A stretch of DNA of 64,000 nucleotides from Clostridia bacterium. Lineage in GTDB: Bacteria; Bacillota; Clostridia; Oscillospirales; Acutalibacteraceae. Within the stretch, counting starts at the first letter, position 1, and each line of letters begins with the position of its first letter. Of this stretch, positions 50,550-58,423 are shown in pieces. The notes beneath the pieces are model-generated. The model ran no database searches. It was not told the DNA's origin and worked only from the letters and a program-made list of their open reading frames with translations. The stretch is taken from the NCBI GenBank assembly GCA_017416345.1, contig JAFQCR010000015.1, positions 79,009 through 143,008 on the forward strand, given 5' to 3'. The position numbers and the translations under genes are program-made.

Positions 50550-50576
50550 TTAGCACTCTATGCATTCGAGTGCTAA
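50550..50576 (-). promoter_or_regulatory. CIRCE operator
   Basis: TTAGCACTC, nine bases, GAGTGCTAA: perfect match to the CIRCE consensus, about 20 bases upstream of the hrcA start. Confidence 0.97.
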
Positions 50577-50582
50577 CAACTA

Positions 50583-50611
50583 TATATTAACACAATTTTT
50601 CCGTTTGTCAA
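50583..50611 (-). promoter_or_regulatory. hrcA operon promoter
   Basis: Minus-strand TTGACA, 17-base spacer, AATATA, directly upstream of CIRCE, so that bound HrcA would cover the start of transcription. Confidence 0.65.
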
Positions 50612-50662
50612 TAGTTTTTCACAAATTTTTCAAAATTTTCTTTGACTTTCTCTGACCTTCGT

Positions 50663-50710
50663 TAAATTAAATAAAGACGAAGCGCTGAAACGGATCAGTT
50701 CTTCGTCTTT
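50663..50710 (-). terminator. Terminator of the tandem isomerase genes
   Basis: 10-bp stem (AAAGACGAAG with CTTCGTCTTT), 18-base loop, followed on the minus strand by ATTTAATTTAAC, just after the second isomerase gene. Confidence 0.65.
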
Positions 50711-50715
50711 GTTTA

Positions 50716-51627
50716 TCAGTTATTCTTCTTGTAGGATTCGATCATTTTGATAAACCAACGGCCGACGTCGTGGTTATATTTTGCCAGCGACCTTACCGTT
50801 TGCTCGTTACAATTTTTATAGCTTCCGTCGGTCTCAAAGGTAAAATCGCCCTCATACCCTATCTCGGCCAAGGCAATGCAAAGGTTTCGCCAATTGATTG
50901 TGCCGATGTTTGGCGTTTCGGGAATCATATGGGTATCAAGACGGGTGTCGTTATCGTGCAGATGCAGGCATTGCACACGCTTGCCCATTGCCCTCAGATA
51001 TGCGCTCGGAGTTTGCCCCACAAGGTTAGCGTGACCGACATCAACACAAGCAACAATGTACTCGCTTTCCAGCGAATCTATATAATCGATATGCTCCTCG
51101 GGTCTTGAGCAGACGCTCGGTGCACAGTGACCCAAAACGGGTCCTACCGCAAATTTCCATTGGAACAGATTCTCAATTGCTATCTTTATATTGAACCTCT
51201 CGGCATAAGGAATGAGTGATTTATAGAAATCATAGTTTACCTTTTTCAATTTTTCGGGAGCGCCGTATTGATTATAGTCAATGTGCAGATTAGGATGCAC
51301 AACAATAGCCTTTGCACCAACCGTTGAAGCTATCTCCATACCCTTTACAATAAGCTTAAAGGCTTCGGCAGTTTCTTCTTCATTATCGTAAGAGGTTGGA
51401 TAAAATGCATGAGCCTGGTTTATAACCATACCCTTTGAATAAACATATTCCTTTATTTCCTTGGCTTTTTCAAGATAATCGTCACCAACAAAGTGACCGT
51501 TTTCATCCTTGACCGAAGTACACAAGGTTAAGTCAATCGCATCAAAGCCTGCCTCGGCAAAAATATCAATTGTTTTCAAAAGTCCGAACTTTTCTTCAAT
51601 TGTGTGGGTATTTATACCTAAAAGCAT
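50716..51627 (-). CDS. Sugar phosphate isomerase/epimerase family protein (copy 2)
   Basis: 303 residues, xylose-isomerase-like TIM barrel (AP endonuclease 2 superfamily). Metal-site strands are seen: IAIENLFQW near residue 150, CVDVGHANLVG near residue 200, HLHDNDTRLDTHMIP near residue 230 and DFTFETDGSY near residue 270. No reaction can be assigned. It has similar order and wording to the next upstream gene, so the pair arose by tandem duplication; the start follows GGGAGAAAATT. Confidence 0.88.
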   Translation of the reverse strand: MLLGINTHTIEEKFGLLKTIDIFAEAGFDAIDLTLCTSVKDENGHFVGDDYLEKAKEIKEYVYSKGMVINQAHAFYPTSYDNEEETAEAFKLIVKGMEIASTVGAKAIVVHPNLHIDYNQYGAPEKLKKVNYDFYKSLIPYAERFNIKIAIENLFQWKFAVGPVLGHCAPSVCSRPEEHIDYIDSLESEYIVACVDVGHANLVGQTPSAYLRAMGKRVQCLHLHDNDTRLDTHMIPETPNIGTINWRNLCIALAEIGYEGDFTFETDGSYKNCNEQTVRSLAKYNHDVGRWFIKMIESYKKNN

Positions 51628-51638
51628 AATTTTCTCCC

Positions 51639-52538
51639 TTACTTCGTTGTTTTGTAATGCTCAATTCTACTAATCAAATAGCGGCCGATATCGTGCAGCT
51701 TTTTGGCAATGGCATCGACGGTGTGCTCGTTGGCATTTTTAAAGATATTTATAGCCTCAAAGGTGAAATCACCCTTATAATCGATCTCAGCCAAAGCCTT
51801 GCAGACCTCTTCCCAATCAATAGTCGACACATACGGTGCCATAGGTTCAACGTGGTTATCCTCACGGCCGTTGTTATCGTGAACGTGCAAAGCTCCCAAG
51901 CGGTCGTGGCCAAGCTCTCGGATCATATTCTGCGGCAACTGCCCGACAAGTCCGCAATGACCCAGATCAAGACAAGCGGTGATCCACTCTGAATCCAGCA
52001 TATCAACATATTCACAGAACTCGGGCCCTCTTGAGCAGGTGCTGTCAACAATAACCTTGCTGATCTTACCGTTCTGCCACATATTCTCGGTTGCAACAGT
52101 TACACCGTACTTTTCACAATACGGAATCAGCGATCTGTAAAATTCAAGGTTTAATTCCTTTAATATATCTGCATTGTTACCGTCTAAATAATAAAGATGC
52201 TGTTTTGGATGAACAACAATGACCTTAGCCCCTATAACAGACGCTATTTCAATACCTCTGACGATTCTGTCATATGCCGTTTGTGTTTTTTCGTCATCGG
52301 CATAAGACGACGGATATACTGCGTGCACCTGATTGAAGAAAACACCGTTTTCCTTTGCCACCTCAAGCAAATGTTCGGCAACCTCTCTGTAATTATCTGC
52401 ATTACAAATATGGTCATCGTTTCGCATCAGGCTAAGCGAAAGGTCAATGGCATCAAAGCCTGCTTTAGCAAGTATCTCAATTGATTTCTCGTAACCGAAC
52501 TTAGAGTTTAACACACCGGTAGTTGATGAAAGTATCAT
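51639..52538 (-). CDS. Sugar phosphate isomerase/epimerase family protein (copy 1)
   Basis: 299 residues, same TIM-barrel family as copy 2. Parallel motifs: ATENMWQNGKI, CLDLGHCGLVGQLP, LHVHDNNGREDNHVEP and DFTFEAINIF. Identity with copy 2 is moderate by eye, not near-identical, so the duplication is old or the substrates differ. The ATG at 52538 follows GAGGTGAGTGACT; a GTG two codons earlier is possible. The two genes are 11 bases apart and share a terminator. No kinase or transporter is adjacent. Confidence 0.88.
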   Translation of the reverse strand: MILSSTTGVLNSKFGYEKSIEILAKAGFDAIDLSLSLMRNDDHICNADNYREVAEHLLEVAKENGVFFNQVHAVYPSSYADDEKTQTAYDRIVRGIEIASVIGAKVIVVHPKQHLYYLDGNNADILKELNLEFYRSLIPYCEKYGVTVATENMWQNGKISKVIVDSTCSRGPEFCEYVDMLDSEWITACLDLGHCGLVGQLPQNMIRELGHDRLGALHVHDNNGREDNHVEPMAPYVSTIDWEEVCKALAEIDYKGDFTFEAINIFKNANEHTVDAIAKKLHDIGRYLISRIEHYKTTK

Positions 52539-52675
52539 AGTCACTCACCTCTTGAATCATACAATTATAATACTACATAGGTAATACAAAAACAAGTCTA
52601 TCTTGCATTTTTAGCGGAACAAAATTAAGATTGTTAAAATTTTGAAAATCTTTTCATTTTTATTGTGTTAAAATA

Positions 52676-52704
52676 TTGACAAACTGATGATTTTGTAGGA
52701 TAAT
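52676..52704 (+). promoter_or_regulatory. Promoter of the aconitase-IDH-rex unit
   Basis: TTGACA, 17-base spacer, GATAAT, about 30 bases before the aconitase start. The semi-palindrome TTGT..ACAA at 52663-52682 overlaps the -35 and could be a redox-regulator site, but the match to Rex boxes is weak. Confidence 0.65.
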
Positions 52705-52733
52705 AATGCTATATGTTTTTAGGAGATGAACTC

Positions 52734-54674
52734 ATGGGACTTACTATTGCACAAAAAATCATTAAAGCTCATCTTGTCGACGGCGAAATGATCCCCGGCT
52801 CTGACGTTGGTCTTAAAATAGACCAGACTCTGACCCAGGATGCTACCGGCACGATGGCTTACCTCGAGTTTGAGGCTATGGGTGTTGACCGTGTAAAGAC
52901 CGAACGCTCGGTTGCTTACATCGACCACAACACTCTGCAGACCGGCTTTGAAAATGCCGATGACCACAGATTTATTCAGTCTATTGCCAAGAAGCACGGC
53001 ATTTACTATTCCCGTCCCGGTAACGGTATCTGCCATCAGGTACACCTTGAGCGCTTTGGCAAGCCCGGCAAGACACTTATCGGCTCCGATTCGCACACAC
53101 CTACGGGCGGCGGTATCGGAATGCTTGCTATAGGGGCCGGCGGTATGGACGTTGCCGTAGCTATGGGCGGCGGTGCTTACTACATCCCCATGCCCAAGAT
53201 GATCAGAGTAAACCTCACCGGCAAGCTTTCACCGTTTGTTTCGGCCAAGGACGTTATTCTGGAGGTACTTCGCATCCTCACCGTTAAGGGCGGCGTTGGC
53301 TACATAGTTGAATACGCAGGCGAAGGTGTTAAGACCTTGTCGGTTCCCGAGCGTGCAACCATCACCAATATGGGTGCAGAGTTGGGTGCCACAACCTCTA
53401 TCTTCCCCTCTGATGAGATCACCAAGGCATTCCTTAAGGCACAGAACCGTGAGGAGGACTTCACCGAGCTTTCAAGTGACCCTGATGCTGTTTACGATAA
53501 GGAAATTTCCATTGACCTTTCCAAATTGGAGCCTCTGGCAGCAATGCCTCATATGCCCGATAACGTAAAGTCGATCACCGAGATCGGCAAAATGAAGGTC
53601 GATCAGGTGCTTATCGGCAGCTGTACCAACTCTTCGCTCTACGATATGCTGAAAGTAGCCGCTATTTTGGACGGCAAGACGGTCGATCCTTCCGTTTCGG
53701 TCGGTATCGCCCCCGGTTCAAAGCAGGTATTCAATATGTTGGCCGATTGCGGCGCACTGTCTAAGCTTATCGCCGCAGGTGCCCGTATTCTGGAATGTGC
53801 TTGCGGACCTTGTATCGGTATGGGTCAGTCGCCCAACTCCAAGGGTATTTCACTTAGAACCTTCAACCGTAACTTCGAGGGTCGTTCGGGTACTGCTGAC
53901 GCAGGTGTTTACCTTGTCAGCCCCGAGACTGCCGCTGCAGCCGCTCTGACGGGTTATCTCACCGACCCGAGAACCCTGGATGCCGATATTGAAAGCATCC
54001 GTTTGCCCGATAAATTCCTTATTAATGACAATATGGTCGACGCTCCGGCAAGCGTTGAGGAAGCCAAGGATGTTGAGATCCTTCGTGGACCTAACATCAA
54101 GCCCTTCCCCAAGACCGAACCTCTGTGGGATACCATTGATGCCAAGGCAGTTTTGAAGGTTGGCGACAACATCACCACCGACCACATTATGCCTGCAGGC
54201 GCAAAGATCCTCCCCTACCGCTCCAACATTCCTTATCTTGCAAACTTCTGCTTCACCCGTTGCGATGAGCAGTTCCCCGAAAACTGCAAGAAGTACGGTA
54301 AGGGCATCATCATCGGCGGTGAAAACTACGGCCAGGGCTCTTCGCGTGAACATGCCGCATTGGTTCCGCTTTATCTTGGAATCAAGGCCGTTGTTTCCAA
54401 GTCGTTTGCACGTATTCACGCCGCAAACCTTATCAATGCAGGTATCCTTCCTCTCACCTTCAAAAACGCAGAGGATTACGATAAGATCACACAGTTTGAC
54501 GATCTTGAGCTGCCCAATATCAGAGCTTCTATTGCCAACGGTGCAGAATCTGTCGTTTTGAAAAACAAAACCACAGGCGAAACTTATGACGTTGTGCCTA
54601 TGCTTTCGGGTCGTTCAAGAGATATCATCCTTGCAGGCGGTCTGTTGGGATACACCAAGGAATCATCCAAGTAA
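52734..54674 (+). CDS. Aconitate hydratase, short-form
   Basis: 646 residues, shorter than AcnA (about 890). 4Fe-4S ligands: Cys in GSCTNSSLYDM near residue 300, and the pair in CACGPCIGMGQ near residue 363. HTPTGGGIGMLAIGAGGMDV lies near residue 120 and the swivel domain with NYGQGSSREHAALVP near residue 535. This is the anaerobe-type aconitase, isomerising citrate to isocitrate. A LeuC/homoaconitase role is a weaker option since LeuC is shorter and needs a separate LeuD; the adjacent IDH settles it. The start follows GGAGATGAACTC. Confidence 0.9.
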   Translation: MGLTIAQKIIKAHLVDGEMIPGSDVGLKIDQTLTQDATGTMAYLEFEAMGVDRVKTERSVAYIDHNTLQTGFENADDHRFIQSIAKKHGIYYSRPGNGICHQVHLERFGKPGKTLIGSDSHTPTGGGIGMLAIGAGGMDVAVAMGGGAYYIPMPKMIRVNLTGKLSPFVSAKDVILEVLRILTVKGGVGYIVEYAGEGVKTLSVPERATITNMGAELGATTSIFPSDEITKAFLKAQNREEDFTELSSDPDAVYDKEISIDLSKLEPLAAMPHMPDNVKSITEIGKMKVDQVLIGSCTNSSLYDMLKVAAILDGKTVDPSVSVGIAPGSKQVFNMLADCGALSKLIAAGARILECACGPCIGMGQSPNSKGISLRTFNRNFEGRSGTADAGVYLVSPETAAAAALTGYLTDPRTLDADIESIRLPDKFLINDNMVDAPASVEEAKDVEILRGPNIKPFPKTEPLWDTIDAKAVLKVGDNITTDHIMPAGAKILPYRSNIPYLANFCFTRCDEQFPENCKKYGKGIIIGGENYGQGSSREHAALVPLYLGIKAVVSKSFARIHAANLINAGILPLTFKNAEDYDKITQFDDLELPNIRASIANGAESVVLKNKTTGETYDVVPMLSGRSRDIILAGGLLGYTKESSK

Positions 54675-54698
54675 TTTAATATAAGTGAGGTAAATAAA

Positions 54699-55868
54699 AT
54701 GGATATGACAAAGATCAACGAAGCTGTTGCTTCATTTGAAAAGCTGCTTATTGCACAGCAGGAAAGAGCCGAGAGGATCAAGCAGGACAAGGATTTTGTT
54801 GATTACGAGTCTTTGGACAAACTTATCATCGGTGTTTGCGGCGGTGACGGAATCGGTCCCGTTATCACCCATGAAGCAGAGCGTGTGCTCCGTTTCCTTT
54901 TGGCCGACGATGTAGCCGCAGGCAAGATCGTTTTCAACGAGATCGACGGTCTTACTATTGAGAACCGTGCCGCAGTCGGCAAGGCTATCCCCGATGACGT
55001 TCTGGCCGAGCTTAAAAAGTGCCACGTCATCCTCAAAGGCCCCACCACCACTCCCCGAGCAGGTGACCCGTGGCCCAATATCGAAAGCGCCAACGTTGCA
55101 ATGCGTAAGGAGCTTGACCTTTTTGCAAACCTCCGTCCCGTTCGTGTTCCCGAGCAGGGCATTGACTGGACCTTCTTCAGAGAGAACACCGAGGGCGGCT
55201 ATGCAGTAGGCTCTCAGGGTCTTCACGTAACCGACGACTTGGCAGTTGACTTTGTTGTTGCTACCTCCGAGGGCTGCGAGAGAATCGCCCGTCTTGCTTA
55301 CGAGTATGCAAGAAAGAACAAGAAGGAAAGAGTTTCCATCATCACCAAGGCTAACGTTATTAAGACTACGGACGGTAAGTTCCTTAAGACCGCACAGAAG
55401 ATCGGCGAGGAATATCCCGAGATCATCACCGATGACTGGTACATTGATATCACCACCGCAAAGCTCATCGACGAGAAGCGCCGCAGAGACTTTAAGGTAT
55501 TCGTTCTCCCCAACCTTTACGGTGACATCATTACCGACGAGGCCGCCGAGTTCCAGGGCGGTGTCGGTACAGCAGGTAGCGCCAACATCGGTAAGAAGTA
55601 TGCTATGTTTGAGGCTATCCACGGCTCTGCTCCGAGAATGGTTCTCGAGGGCCGTGACAAGTTTGCCGATCCTTGCTCGATGCTCCGTGCCGCAGTTATG
55701 CTGCTTTCACACATCGGCAAGCAGGCCGAAGCCGATCTTTTGGAGCAGGCTCTTGACATTTGTATGTATACCGAAAAGAAGATGTCCATCACAGGCCGTG
55801 ACACCGGTTGCACCTGCACCGAGTTCGGCGACTATGTAATGGAGACCGTAAAGAAGCTCGCAAAGTAA
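54699..55868 (+). CDS. Isocitrate dehydrogenase
   Basis: 389 residues of the isocitrate/isopropylmalate dehydrogenase family. GGDGIGPVITHEAERVL near residue 50, the substrate-binding NVAMRKELDLFANLRPVR, the ENTEGGYAVG Ser/Thr loop and LYGDIITDEAAEFQGGVG. It carries an N-terminal extension of about 40 residues. Oxidises isocitrate to 2-oxoglutarate for glutamate; the cofactor (NAD or NADP) cannot be read with confidence. It follows aconitase by 24 bases and precedes rex. Citrate synthase is not in the window. Confidence 0.9.
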   Translation: MDMTKINEAVASFEKLLIAQQERAERIKQDKDFVDYESLDKLIIGVCGGDGIGPVITHEAERVLRFLLADDVAAGKIVFNEIDGLTIENRAAVGKAIPDDVLAELKKCHVILKGPTTTPRAGDPWPNIESANVAMRKELDLFANLRPVRVPEQGIDWTFFRENTEGGYAVGSQGLHVTDDLAVDFVVATSEGCERIARLAYEYARKNKKERVSIITKANVIKTTDGKFLKTAQKIGEEYPEIITDDWYIDITTAKLIDEKRRRDFKVFVLPNLYGDIITDEAAEFQGGVGTAGSANIGKKYAMFEAIHGSAPRMVLEGRDKFADPCSMLRAAVMLLSHIGKQAEADLLEQALDICMYTEKKMSITGRDTGCTCTEFGDYVMETVKKLAK

Positions 55869-55905
55869 TTCTTATTATAAATTTTTCAGAGAGGAGTGCC
55901 GGATC

Positions 55906-56538
55906 ATGAATAACAAAAGTCGAAATGTATCAAGCTCGGTCATCAAAAGACTGCCGAGATACCACCGCTTTTTAGGTGATCTTCGCTCAAAAGGTCTGGA
56001 CAGGATCTCTTCCAAGGAATTATCTAATCTTATGGGACTTACCGCAAGTCAGATAAGGCAGGATCTTAACTGCTTCGGTGAGTTCGGTCAGCAGGGCTAT
56101 GGCTATAATATCGAGCTTTTACAGCAGGAGATCGGTAAGATCTTAGGTCTGACCAAGCTCAAAAAAGCCATCCTCATCGGCGCAGGACATATGGGAAAAG
56201 CGCTGGCTATGCACTTTGATATGACCACCAAGGGCTTTAACCTTATCGGCATTTTCGATAAGAAGCCTTCCCTTTCGGGTCAGACGGTGCAAAATCTTCC
56301 TATTCACAGTATGGATCGGCTTGATGAGTTCTGCCGTGAAAATAAGCCCGATATGGCGATACTCTGCATTCCGAGAGGCGAGGCTCACAACGTCGCCGAA
56401 GCGCTGGTAAATTTAGGCGTAAGAGGATTTTGGAACTTTACCCATTACGACCTTTCGGTCGAATTCCCGGACATCTGCGTTGAAAATGTGCATTTGAGCG
56501 ACAGTTTGATGACGCTTTGCTACAACATAAGTCAGTAA
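55906..56538 (+). CDS. rex: Redox-sensing transcriptional repressor Rex
   Basis: 210 residues. N-terminal winged helix (LTASQIRQDLNCFGEFGQQG, then YGYN) and a Rossmann domain with GAGHMGKALA near residue 88. Binds DNA when NADH is low and leaves it when NADH rises, controlling fermentation and respiration genes. The start has GAGAGGAGTGCC upstream. Lying behind aconitase and IDH, it could also be co-expressed with NADH-yielding steps. Confidence 0.97.
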   Translation: MNNKSRNVSSSVIKRLPRYHRFLGDLRSKGLDRISSKELSNLMGLTASQIRQDLNCFGEFGQQGYGYNIELLQQEIGKILGLTKLKKAILIGAGHMGKALAMHFDMTTKGFNLIGIFDKKPSLSGQTVQNLPIHSMDRLDEFCRENKPDMAILCIPRGEAHNVAEALVNLGVRGFWNFTHYDLSVEFPDICVENVHLSDSLMTLCYNISQ

Positions 56539-56549
56539 TCCCAAAAAGC

Positions 56550-56582
56550 AAACCTCCCGATACGAAATCGGGAGGTTTTTTG
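56550..56582 (+). terminator. Terminator of the aconitase-IDH-rex unit
   Basis: 12-bp perfect stem (AAACCTCCCGAT with ATCGGGAGGTTT) followed by TTTTGATG. Confidence 0.88.
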
Positions 56583-56596
56583 ATGATGATTTTATA

Positions 56597-57514
56597 TCAG
56601 ATTTTCTGCAAATAAATGCTTGAAATATAGGTTTCGGAGGAATTGGGACTTATATAATTAAAACCGGCATATTCACGGTCAAACGGTGAGTTAGCGCAGT
56701 TTGCCATGTTGGTCATCGGTTCGAGGCATATATATTCGCTTGCGTTTCCGTTAAAAAGCAGTCTGAAGCCGAATTTTTGATCGGTTTCATATACAGTTTT
56801 TATGTTTTCAGCTATATCGACAAGCTCAATTCTGCCGCCGTCACCGGTTTTATAGTGTCGGCTCAAAGCACCGTCAAGCGGAAGCTTGTCACCGTTTTTG
56901 ATGGCATCTGTCACGGTGTCGGGCAAAAGTATCCTACCCGTCGGAAGATAATTTAAAGTATCCCTTTCTATCTCATCCGAAACATCGCACAAAAGTCGGA
57001 CGTTTTCCTTTTTGGAGTGACTCAAAAACGGAACATTGAAGGTTGTATGAAAGCCCAGCATCACCGGCATATTTGTGTCGGACAGATTAAATATCTCAAC
57101 CGTTTGAGTCAAGCCGTTTTCGCTCAAATTATATGTGATCTCAACTCTGAATTTGTGTGGGAAACCGAGATAATCCTCACAAAAGCCGCACTTGACAGTA
57201 TCGGAACTAACGCTCACCACCTCAAACGGCTGTTTACTCAAAGTGCCGTGCACATGGCAGTTGGTATTAGGTTCATTTATAGGGAAAACGTACCTCCTGC
57301 CATCAAACCGGAAGCATCCGTCCGAAATTCGGTTGGCAGGAAAAAGTATCGGCATACCGTATAAAAACGAGTAACTGTCAATACTTTCTGTGTCAGGCTC
57401 ACGAAGTATACTGGCATTGTATTCGGCGTTTCTCAGCCCTATACAAGTTGCACCCCTTGAAACATCAATAACAGCCTCATATCCGCCGCCGACCAGCTTT
57501 ATCAAATTGCTCAC
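56597..57514 (-). CDS. Aldose 1-epimerase family protein
   Basis: 305 residues, beta-sandwich mutarotase-like fold. Motifs: RISDGCFRFDGRRYVFP, the catalytic-type His in NCHVHGTLSKQPFEV near residue 105, VMLGFHTTFNVPF with a second His, and EYICLEPMTNMANC near the C-terminus, whose Glu fits the general base. Interconverts sugar anomers. The start is GTG at 57514 after AAAGGTGATAAA. It precedes a PHP gene and a GH127 gene on the same strand, consistent with arabinose or galactose handling. Confidence 0.88.
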   Translation of the reverse strand: MSNLIKLVGGGYEAVIDVSRGATCIGLRNAEYNASILREPDTESIDSYSFLYGMPILFPANRISDGCFRFDGRRYVFPINEPNTNCHVHGTLSKQPFEVVSVSSDTVKCGFCEDYLGFPHKFRVEITYNLSENGLTQTVEIFNLSDTNMPVMLGFHTTFNVPFLSHSKKENVRLLCDVSDEIERDTLNYLPTGRILLPDTVTDAIKNGDKLPLDGALSRHYKTGDGGRIELVDIAENIKTVYETDQKFGFRLLFNGNASEYICLEPMTNMANCANSPFDREYAGFNYISPNSSETYISSIYLQKI

Positions 57515-57537
57515 TTTATCACCTTTATTTTTAACAG

Positions 57538-58350
57538 TTAAATCTCTATTTCTTTTGGTGTCCTCTTTTGGTAGTAATACACACGGTCAAAACCGATGCG
57601 CTTCAGCATTTCGATAGCCACTTTGAAATTGCTTGAAGCGTTTTGAGCAACATGGGCATCCGAGCCCAAGGTTATAAGTCTGCCGCCCATTGAGTAATAT
57701 TTTCTCAAAATATCCTCATCGGGCATCGAGCTGTTTAAACGGTCGTAAGAGGAGGTGTTGACCTCAAGCGCTATCCCCTTTTTGACGATTTTCACGAGTA
57801 TCGTATCGATAATTTGCTCATAACGTTCAAGCGTAATCCCTAAGTGGTATTTGCCGTTGATATATCTCATCGGACAGGTCAGGTGGGCAAGTATATCAAA
57901 GTCGATATCATCAACCGTTTTGAGAAGATCGTTGAAATAAATATCAAGAAATTCGTAGACCTCTTCGGTCGTGAATTTTGAAAAATCCACGCTCACATAA
58001 GGCTCAAGACCGTTTTTGTAATCAACGCAATGCACCGATCCGATAATAACGTCGTAATCGGTCAAACCAACGGTTTTCTGATAAACCTCTGGATACCGGA
58101 TGCTCTCGCCTATCTCCATTCCCGAAAGTATCAGCAGCTTATCGGCATACCTTTTGTTTAATTCTTCAACCGCTTTGTGGGCATTTGCAATGGGTGTGAA
58201 AATGTCATAATCGTTATATAAAAAACAGTCCAGATGATCGGTCACAGCAAAAATCTCGGTGCCTTTTTCGATCTGCGCCAAACACATATCCTCAATTTTG
58301 CAAACCGAGTCATGCGAAAACTCGGAATGAGTATGCATATCGGCAATCAT
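57538..58350 (-). CDS. PHP domain phosphoesterase, HisJ-like
   Basis: 270 residues. PHP metal motif DMHTHSEFSHDS near residue 5, EIFAVTDHLD near residue 35, GMEIGE and GSVHCVDY, and the late ITLGSDAHVAQ. Such proteins are histidinol phosphatases or other phosphoesterases. No his genes are adjacent, so a sugar-phosphate or nucleotide-related target is equally likely. It is upstream of the epimerase gene on the minus strand, with a gap of 23 bases. Confidence 0.88.
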   Translation of the reverse strand: MIADMHTHSEFSHDSVCKIEDMCLAQIEKGTEIFAVTDHLDCFLYNDYDIFTPIANAHKAVEELNKRYADKLLILSGMEIGESIRYPEVYQKTVGLTDYDVIIGSVHCVDYKNGLEPYVSVDFSKFTTEEVYEFLDIYFNDLLKTVDDIDFDILAHLTCPMRYINGKYHLGITLERYEQIIDTILVKIVKKGIALEVNTSSYDRLNSSMPDEDILRKYYSMGGRLITLGSDAHVAQNASSNFKVAIEMLKRIGFDRVYYYQKRTPKEIEI

Positions 58351-58423
58351 ACCGTCACCCCTACACTAATATCTTCACACATTTTATCATAGCAATTTCA
58401 ATAAATCAAGTGAAGCAAAATAC

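Noticed and set aside
57538-58350. Confident hisJ assignment
   Set aside because: No histidine biosynthesis genes adjacent and PHP enzymes have several substrates, so only the family was given.
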